A stretch of 64,000 nucleotides of DNA from Treponema sp. (GTDB taxonomy: Bacteria; Spirochaetota; Spirochaetia; Treponematales; Treponemataceae), in assembly GCA_017484285.1 (NCBI GenBank), contig JAFUTH010000006.1:248001-312000 (forward strand), written 5' to 3'. The position numbers were made by a program, and so were the translations under genes. Positions within the stretch are counted from its first letter, which is position 1; each line of letters begins with the position of its first letter. Below are positions 1 through 8,017 of this stretch, one piece after another. Under the pieces are notes generated by a model. That model was not told the DNA's origin. It worked only from the letters and a program-made list of their open reading frames with translations, and searched no databases.

Positions 1-78
1 TTCGCAATGAAACTCGTGGAAATTCTCACAGACGCCGCCACAGCAAAAAAAATCCACGACGGAAGCTGCCAGCGGTGA
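1..78 (+). CDS. C-terminal end of an unidentified protein (partial)
   Basis: An open frame enters from the left edge and stops with TGA at 76-78, giving about 25 residues that end in HDGSCQR. The visible part is mixed helical and polar and too short to assign. It converges on the esterase gene that ends at 183; the 104 bases between them show no clear structure. It could also be a chance frame, because only 25 codons are visible. Confidence 0.35.
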   Translation, partial: FAMKLVEILTDAATAKKIHDGSCQR

Positions 79-182
79 AATAATGCAGAATGGTGAATGA
101 GTTCAGCAGGACAGAGGGCGCTTTGCGTTCTCGTCCCGCTTTTTCTGTGTGTACAAATGTACGAATTCAAACAGAGGGGCTT

Positions 183-1892
183 TTATGCGCCCTGTGATTC
201 GCCGTCATCAGTGAATGAAACATTTGTAATTTCAACAGTTGTTCCGCGTGTTGCAAATATGCCAACATACATAAAGTCGTTATCTTTTGCAACAAAGTCA
301 AAGTCGGTATACGTTGTCTCATACGTTTTCGACTTGTACACTGTCGTTACGGTGACGACCTGTCCAAGTCGTTTGATTGTAAAAGTTGCGGTATCATCTA
401 CATCATATGCCCCGTCAATTGCATTTGAAGTCTTTGTTATTGAACTTGATGATGTACGACTAAAATTTGCCGTTATATCACTCTTAGAACCCAAAAAACC
501 CGCTGCCACATAGTTAGATGCAATAGATTTGTCATTTGTAGGAACATAGCAGTCATCGCGCAACATAAGTCCAAATCCAGATTGATTTACCGATGTCGGA
601 ATCGTAATGACTTTCACAGTTGCACTCACGGTGAAATTCCGTGAAATAGATACAGGCTTGAAATAGAACGAAAATCCTTCAGAAGAACTTGCAAATTTAC
701 CGCTACCGTTTCCAGAAGTTGACTGTCCTGTTTTTTCATCATTAGCAAAGAATCCTTTTTCATCTGTCGTTGGATCTCCACCACAATCACCAAAGGCAGT
801 TCCATACCAGCCATCTCTCGTTACCTTAAATCTTTCGATTGCTTCATATTTCGTCCAATCCACCGCCGTGTATGCAACATAGGTGTAGTTCGGATTCTGT
901 ATCAAGTCGGCGTCTTTGGTCGGAACGGTGAGTTTTGCCGTGTCTACGTACGGCTTCAAAGTGCAGTTTGATTCACTGATGGCCTTTGCGAATTCATACG
1001 AAACCCGTTTTGCGCCGTAGACGTTGATGTGCGTGGTGTCGACGCTCGTCAGTTTTGGCTCTGTGTCAGAAGAACCGCTCGTCATCGCGTGGAAGTAAAT
1101 CGCCTCATTGTAGCCAAGCTCGGTATAGAGCGCCTTTGTAATCGAAGTCAAATCGACGACCTGAATGTTTTTCTCCGTACCAAGTTCCACAACGGCTTTT
1201 CCGTAATCACCCGTGCTTGTGACGTGCGCGTACGAACCAGTGTAATCCTCTTTGATGTTCAGGCGGCAAATCGGAGAGCAGAGAATCGGAGTCGCGCCTG
1301 CGGCCAACGCGACCTTCGCATAGTATGTATACAGATTGTACTTGAACGAGCCTTCCGTGTCGGTAGAGGCATTCGCGTCAGCAAAACGCGTATCATCGTC
1401 AGATTTCTCATCATTGTGTCCGAAGCCGATGACGAGAAAATCGCCTTTTTTGATACCTGCTTTGAGCATCGTGTAATTGTCTTCTGAAAGGAAACTCTTT
1501 GAACTTCGTCCGCTCAGCGCGAGATTGTTGACCGTGATTTTGCTTGAAAGGTAGTTGTACAGCTGCATGCCGTAACCGTAACGCGGATAGAAATACGATG
1601 AGTCCGTAATTTTTGCCGAGGCATCCTTTACGTAGTCACCGTAATCGCATACCGTCGAGTCACCGACCACCCAAAGCGTCGCCTCAGAAAGCGATGTATC
1701 GTCAGATGGATCATTCGTTTCATCCTCTTTCGTTTTCTCGCTGTTAGCGTCAGGATCTGACTCCGTGCTCTTTGTGTCCGTGTTTTCGTTGTTTCCGCTA
1801 CTGTCGCCGTCATCACATGAGACGAACATTCCCGACAAAAACAAGAGCGAAAGCGTAGAGAAAAGCGCAAGAACTGTTTTGATTTTTTTCAT
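183..1892 (-). CDS. SGNH/GDSL-family esterase lipoprotein (rhamnogalacturonan acetylesterase-like)
   Basis: Predicted secreted carbohydrate esterase of 569 aa. The start is placed at 1892 because GGAGG lies just upstream; the longer frame from 1916 would put the first codons over that ribosome site. The N-terminus is a signal peptide ending in a lipobox-like LFLSGMFVSC, followed by an acidic Ser/Asp/Glu-rich linker, so it is probably anchored at the cell surface or periplasm. The catalytic domain has block I GDST (in VVGDSTVCDYGD) and a GHND motif, as in SGNH hydrolases of the rhamnogalacturonan acetylesterase group. The last 230 or so residues look like a beta-rich, lectin-like module. It is paired with a second esterase at 2070-4280 on the same strand. 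Exact substrate (pectin or xylan acetyl groups) is inferred from the family only. Confidence 0.85.
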   Translation of the reverse strand: MKKIKTVLALFSTLSLLFLSGMFVSCDDGDSSGNNENTDTKSTESDPDANSEKTKEDETNDPSDDTSLSEATLWVVGDSTVCDYGDYVKDASAKITDSSYFYPRYGYGMQLYNYLSSKITVNNLALSGRSSKSFLSEDNYTMLKAGIKKGDFLVIGFGHNDEKSDDDTRFADANASTDTEGSFKYNLYTYYAKVALAAGATPILCSPICRLNIKEDYTGSYAHVTSTGDYGKAVVELGTEKNIQVVDLTSITKALYTELGYNEAIYFHAMTSGSSDTEPKLTSVDTTHINVYGAKRVSYEFAKAISESNCTLKPYVDTAKLTVPTKDADLIQNPNYTYVAYTAVDWTKYEAIERFKVTRDGWYGTAFGDCGGDPTTDEKGFFANDEKTGQSTSGNGSGKFASSSEGFSFYFKPVSISRNFTVSATVKVITIPTSVNQSGFGLMLRDDCYVPTNDKSIASNYVAAGFLGSKSDITANFSRTSSSSITKTSNAIDGAYDVDDTATFTIKRLGQVVTVTTVYKSKTYETTYTDFDFVAKDNDFMYVGIFATRGTTVEITNVSFTDDGESQGA

Positions 1893-2021
1893 AGAATCCT
1901 CCATTTTTGAGTGCATTTTGTAGTGAGGAAACTATATTTTATAATTTTCGCTAAAAACCGATTTTTTTTTGTATAATAGCGCGTTTTATACGCGATTTTG
2001 TATAAAAAGATAGGATTTTGA

Positions 2022-2060
2022 ATAAGCGTACGCTTTCACGACACATAAGCGTACGCTTTT
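2022..2060. terminator. Twin 12-bp palindromes between the esterase genes
   Basis: The perfect palindrome AAGCGTACGCTT occurs at 2024-2035 and again at 2048-2059, both preceded by AT. The copies can pair with each other as a 12-bp stem with a 12-base loop, or each can fold alone. The element lies just downstream of the 2070-4280 gene, so a terminator or mRNA-stabilising role is likely. A T-tract is weak on the minus strand, so an intergenic repeat is the alternative. Confidence 0.5.
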
Positions 2061-2069
2061 CTGAATCGG

Positions 2070-4280
2070 TTAGTTCGTCAGACCTTCAACGGTGATGTTT
2101 TCCATCATAAAGCATCTGCCACTACCCGCATCGACCGTCGTGTTCGTCTTGAACGCAGGATAGATTCTGATGTACAGGCTCTCGCCGTCCGCAATATCGA
2201 GCCCCAACGCTTCGCTGCCCGAATCAACGGACTTGTACTCGCCGTTTTTGCTCACACCGTCGGGAATGTCACCGATTGGCGTGGGATTCTTAAAATCTTT
2301 GTCCGTCGAATAGTAGATTGACCACTTCATGTTGCCGCTTCCGCTTGAGCCGCACGTCATGCTGATTTTGTTCACCGTGAAGGTGCAGCCCGTCACAGGA
2401 ATCTCGTACTGCATGTATACGTCGTCGATTTTTATGCCTGAGTCGTTCACCGGCCATGAGCCGTCCGTGCTGTTCACACGCGCCATGTAGTCGCCGTCTT
2501 TGCTCGTACCGCGTTTTACGCTTGTCGTCTCTTTCAATCCGCTCAAAACTACATTTTCTGCCCCGACTTCGCCCTCGGGCGTTACCGTTGGCTCGGCACT
2601 GTATTTGTTGTTCGAGTCAATCATCGGCCACACGACAGTCACGGCCGTTCCCGTCGTGGTGCGCGCTTTTCCCGCTCCCGTAAGCGCAATCAAAAGGCTC
2701 GTGCCGTCGATTTCGCCCGCAACCGTGTTCCCAAAATCAGGCGTAATCGATGTGTGCGTGACGGTAAGATTCGCGTTGTATTCGGCAACTTCGGTCGGCG
2801 TGAATTTGACGAACACTTCCGTTCCCACAAAGTCTTCGGAAAGCGGAATTTCGACAGAAGATGCATACTCTCCCTTTTCCTCAAGGCTCACGCTGTAGCC
2901 AGCAGGGGCTGTGACCGTGACTGTTCCACTCGCCGCGTTGAATGAACTCACTTTGAATGAGAGCGTTTTGCTCGCCTCTGGGTAAAGCCGACCGAACGCG
3001 AGCGCGGATTTGTTCACCATGACGCGCGCAGCGGGCGTTTTAATGTAATTGGTAAAATATCCCGCTTCTTTGAGCTTTCCGATGACGATTTCCGCAAAAC
3101 GCAATCCGCCAAGCGTTCGCTCATGGGTTTGGTCGCCGTCCACATAGAGATACGACATCGTGACTGATTCACCGAACTGCTCGCAATAATCCGCGCTCAA
3201 ATTGCTCAGGTCAACATAGATTGCATTGTGCTTTTCCGCAACAGCCTTCATCGCCGCGACATAATCGCCGCGCCCCTTTGTTTCTGCATCGTAGCTCACG
3301 CCGCCGTAGGTTGTCGCCGCAAGCGCAGTCGTGATGTTGTGCCGTCCCGCTTGATTGATTGTTGCCGTTCCCTTAAAGTACGCGCGCGCCAACGGGCTAA
3401 TAAGCACGGGAATCCCCCCCAATTCGCGCGTTTCTACGACATAGCGTTCCATGTAATCGTAGAATGTGCCGGCAACCGTGTCGTTTTGGTTCGTTTCGGC
3501 AAAGGTAAACTGGTAGCCGCCATCGTCATTCTTTTCGTACACTTTGCGCTCATCATTGTGCCCGAACGAGAGGAACACGAATGTGGGTTTGTTCGCCGCC
3601 TGATTCTCCTTGAGTTTTTCAACGACGACCGGCCAGCGCGTCGATTCGTTGTGGAAAAGACGAGAAGAGCGTCCGCCGTTTGATATGCTGGTGGTCACAG
3701 TCGTCTTGCTTTTATCGAAGAACTGTGCGAATGCCTGCCCCAAGCCGTACTGGTCTGTCTCAGATGCGCCGTAATCGCGCATGATTGAGTCGCCGCACGT
3801 GATGATTTCAATGTCACCGCTCACCGTCTTTGCGTCGAACGGGTCGGTTGTTGCCGCTCGGGAAGGCTCTGAGACTTCTGCATCGAAAGAAACCGATGTT
3901 CCGTCAGCGGTAGCCGTTACCGTTGTTTTTCCGCCAGAAAGGGCGACGAGTTTTCCGTTTGAATCGAGGAAATTCACGATGTAGGGATTCTCGGTCGTCC
4001 AGGTCACCGTTTTTCCTTCAAGTGCCGTGCCAGCGAGAGAGAATGTGTACGTTTCGTCCGGCGTCTCAAATACATGAGAACGCGTATTTGTCGTGCTCGT
4101 ATCCGTTTTTTCAGTCTGCTGCTCTGTCTGCTCCTGCTCCGTCTCACCCTCGCTTCCGCTGCTTGAGTTTCCGTCATCGCACGAAAGGAAAAGTGCCCCG
4201 CACAAAAGCGAAGTAAACACGAAAAACGAGCATGTCTTTTTCAACATACTTTTCAATTTTCCGTTTTCCATTTTTTTCAT
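2070..4280 (-). CDS. SGNH/GDSL-family esterase lipoprotein with Ig-like domain
   Basis: 736-aa secreted esterase. The start at 4280 is chosen because GGAGG lies 6-7 bases upstream. A signal peptide ends with a lipobox (ALFLSC), then comes a Ser/Glu/Thr-rich linker. About residues 75-140 resemble a bacterial Ig-like (BIG) domain, ending in a GGKTTVTATADG-type strand. The hydrolase core follows, with block I TCGDSIMRDYG, a GGRSSR segment and GHNDER, as in rhamnogalacturonan acetylesterases. The C-terminal third is beta-rich and may bind carbohydrate. It is arranged head to tail with the esterase at 183-1892 and diverges from the regulator gene that starts at 4533. Control by that regulator is an inference from position. 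Confidence 0.85.
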   Translation of the reverse strand: MKKMENGKLKSMLKKTCSFFVFTSLLCGALFLSCDDGNSSSGSEGETEQEQTEQQTEKTDTSTTNTRSHVFETPDETYTFSLAGTALEGKTVTWTTENPYIVNFLDSNGKLVALSGGKTTVTATADGTSVSFDAEVSEPSRAATTDPFDAKTVSGDIEIITCGDSIMRDYGASETDQYGLGQAFAQFFDKSKTTVTTSISNGGRSSRLFHNESTRWPVVVEKLKENQAANKPTFVFLSFGHNDERKVYEKNDDGGYQFTFAETNQNDTVAGTFYDYMERYVVETRELGGIPVLISPLARAYFKGTATINQAGRHNITTALAATTYGGVSYDAETKGRGDYVAAMKAVAEKHNAIYVDLSNLSADYCEQFGESVTMSYLYVDGDQTHERTLGGLRFAEIVIGKLKEAGYFTNYIKTPAARVMVNKSALAFGRLYPEASKTLSFKVSSFNAASGTVTVTAPAGYSVSLEEKGEYASSVEIPLSEDFVGTEVFVKFTPTEVAEYNANLTVTHTSITPDFGNTVAGEIDGTSLLIALTGAGKARTTTGTAVTVVWPMIDSNNKYSAEPTVTPEGEVGAENVVLSGLKETTSVKRGTSKDGDYMARVNSTDGSWPVNDSGIKIDDVYMQYEIPVTGCTFTVNKISMTCGSSGSGNMKWSIYYSTDKDFKNPTPIGDIPDGVSKNGEYKSVDSGSEALGLDIADGESLYIRIYPAFKTNTTVDAGSGRCFMMENITVEGLTN

Positions 4281-4532
4281 GATGTACCTCCACGTTGTTT
4301 TTCTTTTAGACTCACTGTATGCCACAATTTTAGTCTAAATCAGAGCTAAAACATGATTATTCCGTTCTTTATAGCCGATTATGTATAAAGTCTATACAAT
4401 TTTAAGTACTTGTTACAAAAGGAAAAGAAACTGCTTCTTTTCAAGGAAACAATTCTATATTTTTAAGAGCGATTTTTATATTTTTCAACCTGATTTTTTT
4501 CTTTTTTTGCAAATTCATGCTACAATTGCTCC
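4281..4532. promoter_or_regulatory. Divergent promoter region between esterase genes and regulator
   Basis: This AT-rich 252-bp gap separates the minus-strand esterase (start 4280) from the plus-strand regulator (start 4533). A plus-strand -10-like TACAAT lies at 4521-4526, only 6 bases before the ATG at 4533. No Shine-Dalgarno sequence is present, so the regulator mRNA may be leaderless. No good -35 is visible. The short AT-rich repeated motifs could be operators, but none is convincing. Confidence 0.4.
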
Positions 4533-4819
4533 ATGGCACTGAAAATCTCCACGCGAAAACAGCTGCTCGCCGAACGAAAAGCAGCAGGTGCGCGTGTCAC
4601 CATTGGCTTTACAGGAATCGCGGATTTGCGGCATTTCATCGGTCTTGAATACATCAAGGGAATGATGAAAGCCGTCGCCGACTATGACATCAACTTCATC
4701 AATATGGGCGGTGCGGTCCGCTACTCGCTATTTGATGACATCAATTTTCTCTCCCACTACATGAAGAATTTTAAATTCATGAAAGCCCCGCTCATCGACG
4801 GCATCGTCACCTGGGCGGC
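4533..4819 (+). pseudogene. LacI-type sensor / AraC-type regulator, 5' part (interrupted by prophage)
   Basis: The first 96 codons encode the start of a periplasmic-binding-protein-like sensor domain of the LacI type (RVTIGFTGIADLRHF, then a GMMKAV helix) without an N-terminal DNA-binding domain. The frame then runs three codons into the prophage end and stops at 4830-4832. The missing remainder is found after the prophage at 43892-45806. Removing the phage and one copy of GCGGC joins codon GC|A and restores one frame of about 733 codons. The gene is therefore an insertion mutant, presumably inactive in this lysogen. Confidence 0.85.
4815..4819. repeat. Target-site duplication, left copy (GCGGC)
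   Basis: GCGGC at 4815-4819 is repeated exactly at 43887-43891. Bases outside it differ. Five base pairs is the duplication length made by MuA-type transposases. The copies lie at the exact points where the regulator frame is lost and resumes. Confidence 0.85.
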
Positions 4820-4845
4820 TGTCGCTTTCTAAAAATTTTGACACG

Positions 4846-4865
4846 AAATTATAAGAAAAACTGAT
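4846..4865. repeat. Terminal inverted repeat, left copy
   Basis: AAATTATAAGAAAAACTGAT at 4846-4865 is repeated exactly in inverse orientation at 43839-43858. The flanking bases partly match too (ACxC before, TTTTT after). The copies lie 26 and 28 bases inside the phage ends, which suits a transposase-binding site. Confidence 0.8.
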
Positions 4866-4874
4866 GTTTTTTGC

Positions 4875-4908
4875 GGGGCTATCTGGGGTGTTTTGGGGCT
4901 ATTTGGGG
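4875..4908 (+). other. Four GGGG runs at exact 10-base spacing near the left phage end
   Basis: GGGG occurs at 4875-4878, 4885-4888, 4895-4898 and 4905-4908, each separated by six bases. This fits a G-quadruplex motif on the plus strand, inside the left terminus and overlapping the last codons of the early operon. Whether it folds or is simply a decamer repeat bound by protein cannot be told from sequence. Confidence 0.6.
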
Positions 4909-5177
4909 CAGATTTCGGTGAAGTTTAGCGGGCGGTTTACGAGCATTTTTTGATTTATGTATGCCAGAATTGCGGATTTTTTCAGTTCGATTTGACCGTC
5001 TTGAACCATTCGTTGGATTGTTGGTTCTGAGACATTGAGCATAGTTGCGGCGAGCGTTTCTGTCAGCGTTTCGGGGATGCAGGGGAACAAATCAATGCCG
5101 TCGTATGAGGCTTTGAGAAAGTCCTTTGCGGCGTTTTCGTCGATGTTTTCTTCTGTGATAATTTCGCTTGATTTCAT
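4899..5177 (-). CDS. Small putative HTH protein, last early phage gene
   Basis: 92-aa protein. The segment LAATMLNVSEPTIQRMVQDG, followed by a short basic/hydrophobic helix, resembles the helix-turn-helix of excisionase or helix_turn_helix_17 proteins. It is the distal gene of the leftward early operon, and its stop codon lies about 80 bp from the phage end. A role in regulation or DNA binding near the end is plausible, but no function is known. It has no close family name that I recognise. Confidence 0.6.
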   Translation of the reverse strand: MKSSEIITEENIDENAAKDFLKASYDGIDLFPCIPETLTETLAATMLNVSEPTIQRMVQDGQIELKKSAILAYINQKMLVNRPLNFTEICPK

Positions 5178-5206
5178 GTCTTACCTCTCGAATGGATTTG
5201 GTATTT

Positions 5207-5452
5207 TTACGAGTCTTGCTTTCCTGTGCGGTGTTGGAATTCATAAAAAGGGAGCATGTCAAAGAATTTCCGTTGCTCGTTTGTAAGCATGAGGCTGAAG
5301 CGGTTTTCTTGTTCGCGAGTTAGTCTGAGATCGTGTATTTTTTCTGAATCTTTTTCCGAGAATCCCGCCAATTCAAGGTCTGACAAATCTCTTTTGAAAG
5401 AAATATTCTTAAATTCTGAGCCGATTTTTATTTTGATTTTGCCGTCTAGCAT
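5207..5452 (-). CDS. Hypothetical early phage protein
   Basis: 81 aa, charged and mostly helical, with no recognisable motif. GAGG precedes the ATG at 5452, and the gene overlaps the end of the upstream gene (5446) by a few bases, typical of the compact leftward early operon. Function unknown. Confidence 0.65.
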   Translation of the reverse strand: MLDGKIKIKIGSEFKNISFKRDLSDLELAGFSEKDSEKIHDLRLTREQENRFSLMLTNEQRKFFDMLPFYEFQHRTGKQDS

Positions 5453-6033
5453 TGTTCCAACTCCTCTTCTGTGAATAATTCGGGGGCTTTTTCTTTCAGC
5501 AGCTCGGCGAGGATTTTGTTTCCTTCGTCTACGGCTTCTTTGAAACTTCCCCAGCCGCCGAGTTGTTCGCTTTTCTTGTAATAAACGATGCTCGGTTGGG
5601 CATAGATGAGGCGAAATATATGCGTCTTGTTCTCGAAAAGCTCAGCGTTCGTGTCGTGATATACAAAAGACGGACGGTCATCTTTTATGATGTCATAACC
5701 GCCGTACATACTGCCTCGAAGCCATGAGAAAGCCTCGTCCAGAGAACTGAATCGGACTTCCTGTTGCCCGCAGGGAAAGTTGTAGCTTCGGAACACGGCA
5801 TACTGCCATTTGTCCCAGTGTTTTCTTTCACATATTGTGAGATAGATTTTGTCATACAGGTCGCGGTAGTATGGGAGCGAGCCGTCGTTATCGCGTGTCA
5901 GGCGAGCCTGTTTTTTCATATCGTGTTCCTCCGTCAGTAAGATTTCGAGCCACTTCTGGTGGCGTTGCCGTTTGGTAAGCCCCTCGTGTTCCCATCGTAT
6001 GTGGGTGTTGATGTATCTGTTTTCGTTTAGCAT
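5446..6033 (-). CDS. Hypothetical early phage protein, 195 aa
   Basis: 195 aa, rich in Trp, Tyr and charged residues (WEHEGLTKRQRHQKWLEILL near the N-terminus). A middle stretch (SSLDEAFSWLRGSMYGGYD) resembles generic phage or plasmid accessory proteins, but I cannot name a family. It overlaps both neighbours by about 7 bases, so it is translated within the early operon. It is soluble, with no signal peptide or membrane segment. Confidence 0.65.
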   Translation of the reverse strand: MLNENRYINTHIRWEHEGLTKRQRHQKWLEILLTEEHDMKKQARLTRDNDGSLPYYRDLYDKIYLTICERKHWDKWQYAVFRSYNFPCGQQEVRFSSLDEAFSWLRGSMYGGYDIIKDDRPSFVYHDTNAELFENKTHIFRLIYAQPSIVYYKKSEQLGGWGSFKEAVDEGNKILAELLKEKAPELFTEEELEQC

Positions 6034-6413
6034 TGTTTTCTCTTCCTTTCAGGTTCAAAGCAAAAGCAGTAGACCCAATCGTCTATGGCGAGGTCGGTGT
6101 CTTTGCCGTTTTTGATGACGATTGCAAAGATTTGTCTCCTTCGGGTTTCTGATGTGTAGCCGTGGCGGACATTCGCGGGAAGCAGAAATCCTAGTGGAAA
6201 ACGGCAAGAGAGCCAGTTGTTTTCTTCGCTAAGAGGCTGTTCTAATTTGTCGAGATAATGGCGGGCGTATTCCTTTCCGATATGCTCTGTAATTGCGTTC
6301 TTTACGCGCTTGTCCCAGTACGGCGTTTTTCGGCGATATTCGGTGTTCTTTTCGCCGGATTCGTATTTCTGCCACCAGTGGTTTGTCACTACAAAATCAA
6401 GCATGTTTGACAC
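6027..6413 (-). CDS. ASCH-like domain protein
   Basis: 128 aa. The N-terminal pattern WWQKYESGEKNTEYRRKTPYW is split here as WWQKYESGEKNTEY plus RRKTPYW and matches the ASCH/PUA-like fold seen in small phage proteins (SGEK then EYR, then a W). The C-terminal part has a strand with DLAIDDWVYCF. ASCH proteins bind or process RNA or modified nucleotides; a role in phage RNA metabolism is inferred. It overlaps the neighbouring small gene at 6397. Cys-rich KRKQC forms the C-terminus. Confidence 0.65.
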   Translation of the reverse strand: MSNMLDFVVTNHWWQKYESGEKNTEYRRKTPYWDKRVKNAITEHIGKEYARHYLDKLEQPLSEENNWLSCRFPLGFLLPANVRHGYTSETRRRQIFAIVIKNGKDTDLAIDDWVYCFCFEPERKRKQC

Positions 6414-6582
6414 TCCTTTTCTTGCCGAAAACTATGCATTTCGTTTTGAAATACTTGCAAGTTCCGCAGATTTTAAAGTCATCGATGGGATTATCCCAAG
6501 GATTGCGAGGGCAGACATAGCTCTTGCGCTCCATCTGCTCTTTGCAAAATTCTTCGTAAGCCATTTTTTCTTTTATAGACAT
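6397..6582 (-). CDS. Small Cys-containing early protein
   Basis: 61 aa. The segment CGTCKYFKTKC, with an upstream Cys (SYVCPRNPW), suggests a small zinc-binding knuckle. It overlaps the ASCH-like gene by 17 bases. Similar short CxxC proteins are common in phage early regions. No defined function. Confidence 0.6.
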   Translation of the reverse strand: MSIKEKMAYEEFCKEQMERKSYVCPRNPWDNPIDDFKICGTCKYFKTKCIVFGKKRSVKHA

Positions 6583-6595
6583 CTAAAATCTCTCC

Positions 6596-6859
6596 TTATT
6601 TTGAGCTTCGGAAGTAGCATTTGCCCGTGTCAAAATCCCAAACCTCGATTTCATTGACAAAGCGATACTTCAACAAGCGTTTTGCATTTTCAATCGCTCT
6701 GCTCTTGTCGTAAAAAACAGTCGCATCTTCGCTTTGCTCGGTTAGAAGAAGTCTGCGGGCATTCCCAAAAAAAATGATGTCTCCGCTTCTGTAATACCCT
6801 GAAAAATGAGGAATATTTTTTGTTTCCCGTTGATAGACTTTAATGATGAATTTTTCCAT
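6596..6859 (-). CDS. Hypothetical early phage protein
   Basis: 87 aa, alternating strands and helices (KFIIKVYQRETKN, then DKSRAIENAKRLLKY). No motif recognised. It sits in tight array between the 66-aa and 61-aa genes of the early operon. Confidence 0.6.
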   Translation of the reverse strand: MEKFIIKVYQRETKNIPHFSGYYRSGDIIFFGNARRLLLTEQSEDATVFYDKSRAIENAKRLLKYRFVNEIEVWDFDTGKCYFRSSK

Positions 6860-6869
6860 TGCCGTTGTT

Positions 6870-7070
6870 CTACTCCTTGCTGAAAAACAAGTTTTCAGAT
6901 GTCCTTACGGCGATTTTGAACGAAGCAAGAGCTACTTTCATTCCTTCCGTGAACGCAAGTTCCAGTTTCTCTTCTTCTGTTTTTCCGATGCAGTTCTGCC
7001 ACCCGCAACCGGCGTTCTCGTACCATTCAACGAACAGGCGGTTGCGTTTCTTGGACTTTGGTTTTGTCAT
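6870..7070 (-). CDS. Hypothetical early phage protein
   Basis: 66 aa with a basic N-terminus (MTKPKSKKRNRLFVEWYENA) and one central Cys pair (CGWQNC). Its ATG overlaps the stop of the upstream gene in an ATGA, which indicates translational coupling. Function unknown. Confidence 0.6.
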   Translation of the reverse strand: MTKPKSKKRNRLFVEWYENAGCGWQNCIGKTEEEKLELAFTEGMKVALASFKIAVRTSENLFFSKE

Positions 7071-7258
7071 TGATGTCTCTCCTTGCTGATTTTGAAATAA
7101 TGAAATTCATTATCGTTGAAGAAAGAAAAATCTAAGTCCATAAAAGCAAGTAGATTTTCTGTGTCTGCATCAAAAACGCAGCTCTCCTGAAAGTATGTCT
7201 CATCGGATTCGCAGAGTTTCTTGAACTCGTCTTCAGTTATTTCGTTTACTTTTAGCAT
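7067..7258 (-). CDS. Hypothetical early phage protein
   Basis: 63 aa, acidic (MLKVNEITEDEFKKLCESDE at the start). The start at 7258 is chosen because it lies directly behind the stop of the upstream gene at 7260. A longer frame to 7468 would overlap that gene completely. Function unknown; the acidic surface is compatible with a small inhibitor. Confidence 0.55.
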   Translation of the reverse strand: MLKVNEITEDEFKKLCESDETYFQESCVFDADTENLLAFMDLDFSFFNDNEFHYFKISKERHQ

Positions 7259-7259
7259 T

Positions 7260-7649
7260 CTACGCAATCTCCTTTTTTGGCAGATACTTGTTGAAGACTT
7301 TTTTGACGGTGTGACATTTTCGGTCTTTTGGGCGGTAGAGAAACCATATATCCGTGAATCGGTCATCAAGTTCGAGCATAAGGTACAAGGGGGTGTCCGC
7401 GTTGAACAAATCTTTTCCTGCGATGCCGCTTTCAGGAATCCTGAACAAGTCGTAGCTTCGTTCCTCAAAGAGTGTTTCCCCTGCGTATTTCAGCGGCTGG
7501 GAGAATTCCAAGTGGGTGTGTTCCCCCGTCTGTTTGCCGATTCCGAACGAATAGATTTCTTCAGGGTAGTCCTTTTCTTTTGCGATAAGATTTGGAAATC
7601 CCATCAGAATAGGGAGATTTTGTATCGAAAGCAATTCTATCTTTTCCAT
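7260..7649 (-). CDS. Hypothetical early phage protein, 129 aa
   Basis: 129 aa. The start at 7649 is preceded by AAGGAAG. Mixed alpha/beta sequence with several aromatic strands (DIWFLYRPKDRKCH). It lies between the HTH-like gene (7667-8017) and the 63-aa gene. I do not recognise the family. Confidence 0.6.
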   Translation of the reverse strand: MEKIELLSIQNLPILMGFPNLIAKEKDYPEEIYSFGIGKQTGEHTHLEFSQPLKYAGETLFEERSYDLFRIPESGIAGKDLFNADTPLYLMLELDDRFTDIWFLYRPKDRKCHTVKKVFNKYLPKKEIA

Positions 7650-7666
7650 GTTTTTCTTCCTTGTCC

Positions 7667-8017
7667 TTATGCGGACATCTTGTCTTTTAGGCTTCCGTGG
7701 GGAAGGCTCTTGATGTAGTCTTGGAGGGCTGTTTCCATGTCGTCTGCGGGGTCGATGAGGTACTCGGCGAGGCTCCACCACGGGATGCGGACGATTGTGT
7801 CGCGGATTACGGTGCAGTCGAGCTTGTAGAAGTTCAGCAGGGTCTGCATCTCGTCGTAGGTGATGTGGAGCAGACCCGCCGTTTCCTTCACGCCGTACAT
7901 GTACTGGCAGCCGATGTGCGCCCTGTAGACAATCTGGTGGATGAGCGATTCTCGCCCATCTTGTGTGAGTGGTGGCTGGCGCATTTCTTCATTGGAAAAC
8001 AGGCTCCTTTCTTTCAT
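7667..8017 (-). CDS. Putative small DNA-binding protein
   Basis: 116 aa. The segment KETAGLLHITYDEMQTLLNF followed by a VRIPWWSLAEYLID strand-helix resembles helix_turn_helix_17/excisionase-type domains. The ATG at 8017 overlaps the GemA stop (ATGA), so the longer frame to 8086 is not used. It may regulate phage genes or DNA topology. Assignment is by pattern only. Confidence 0.55.
   Translation of the reverse strand: MKERSLFSNEEMRQPPLTQDGRESLIHQIVYRAHIGCQYMYGVKETAGLLHITYDEMQTLLNFYKLDCTVIRDTIVRIPWWSLAEYLIDPADDMETALQDYIKSLPHGSLKDKMSA

Noticed and set aside
97-513. Plus-strand frame over the end of the first esterase
   Set aside because: It overlaps the clearly coding minus-strand esterase C-terminus and has no family features or ribosome site.
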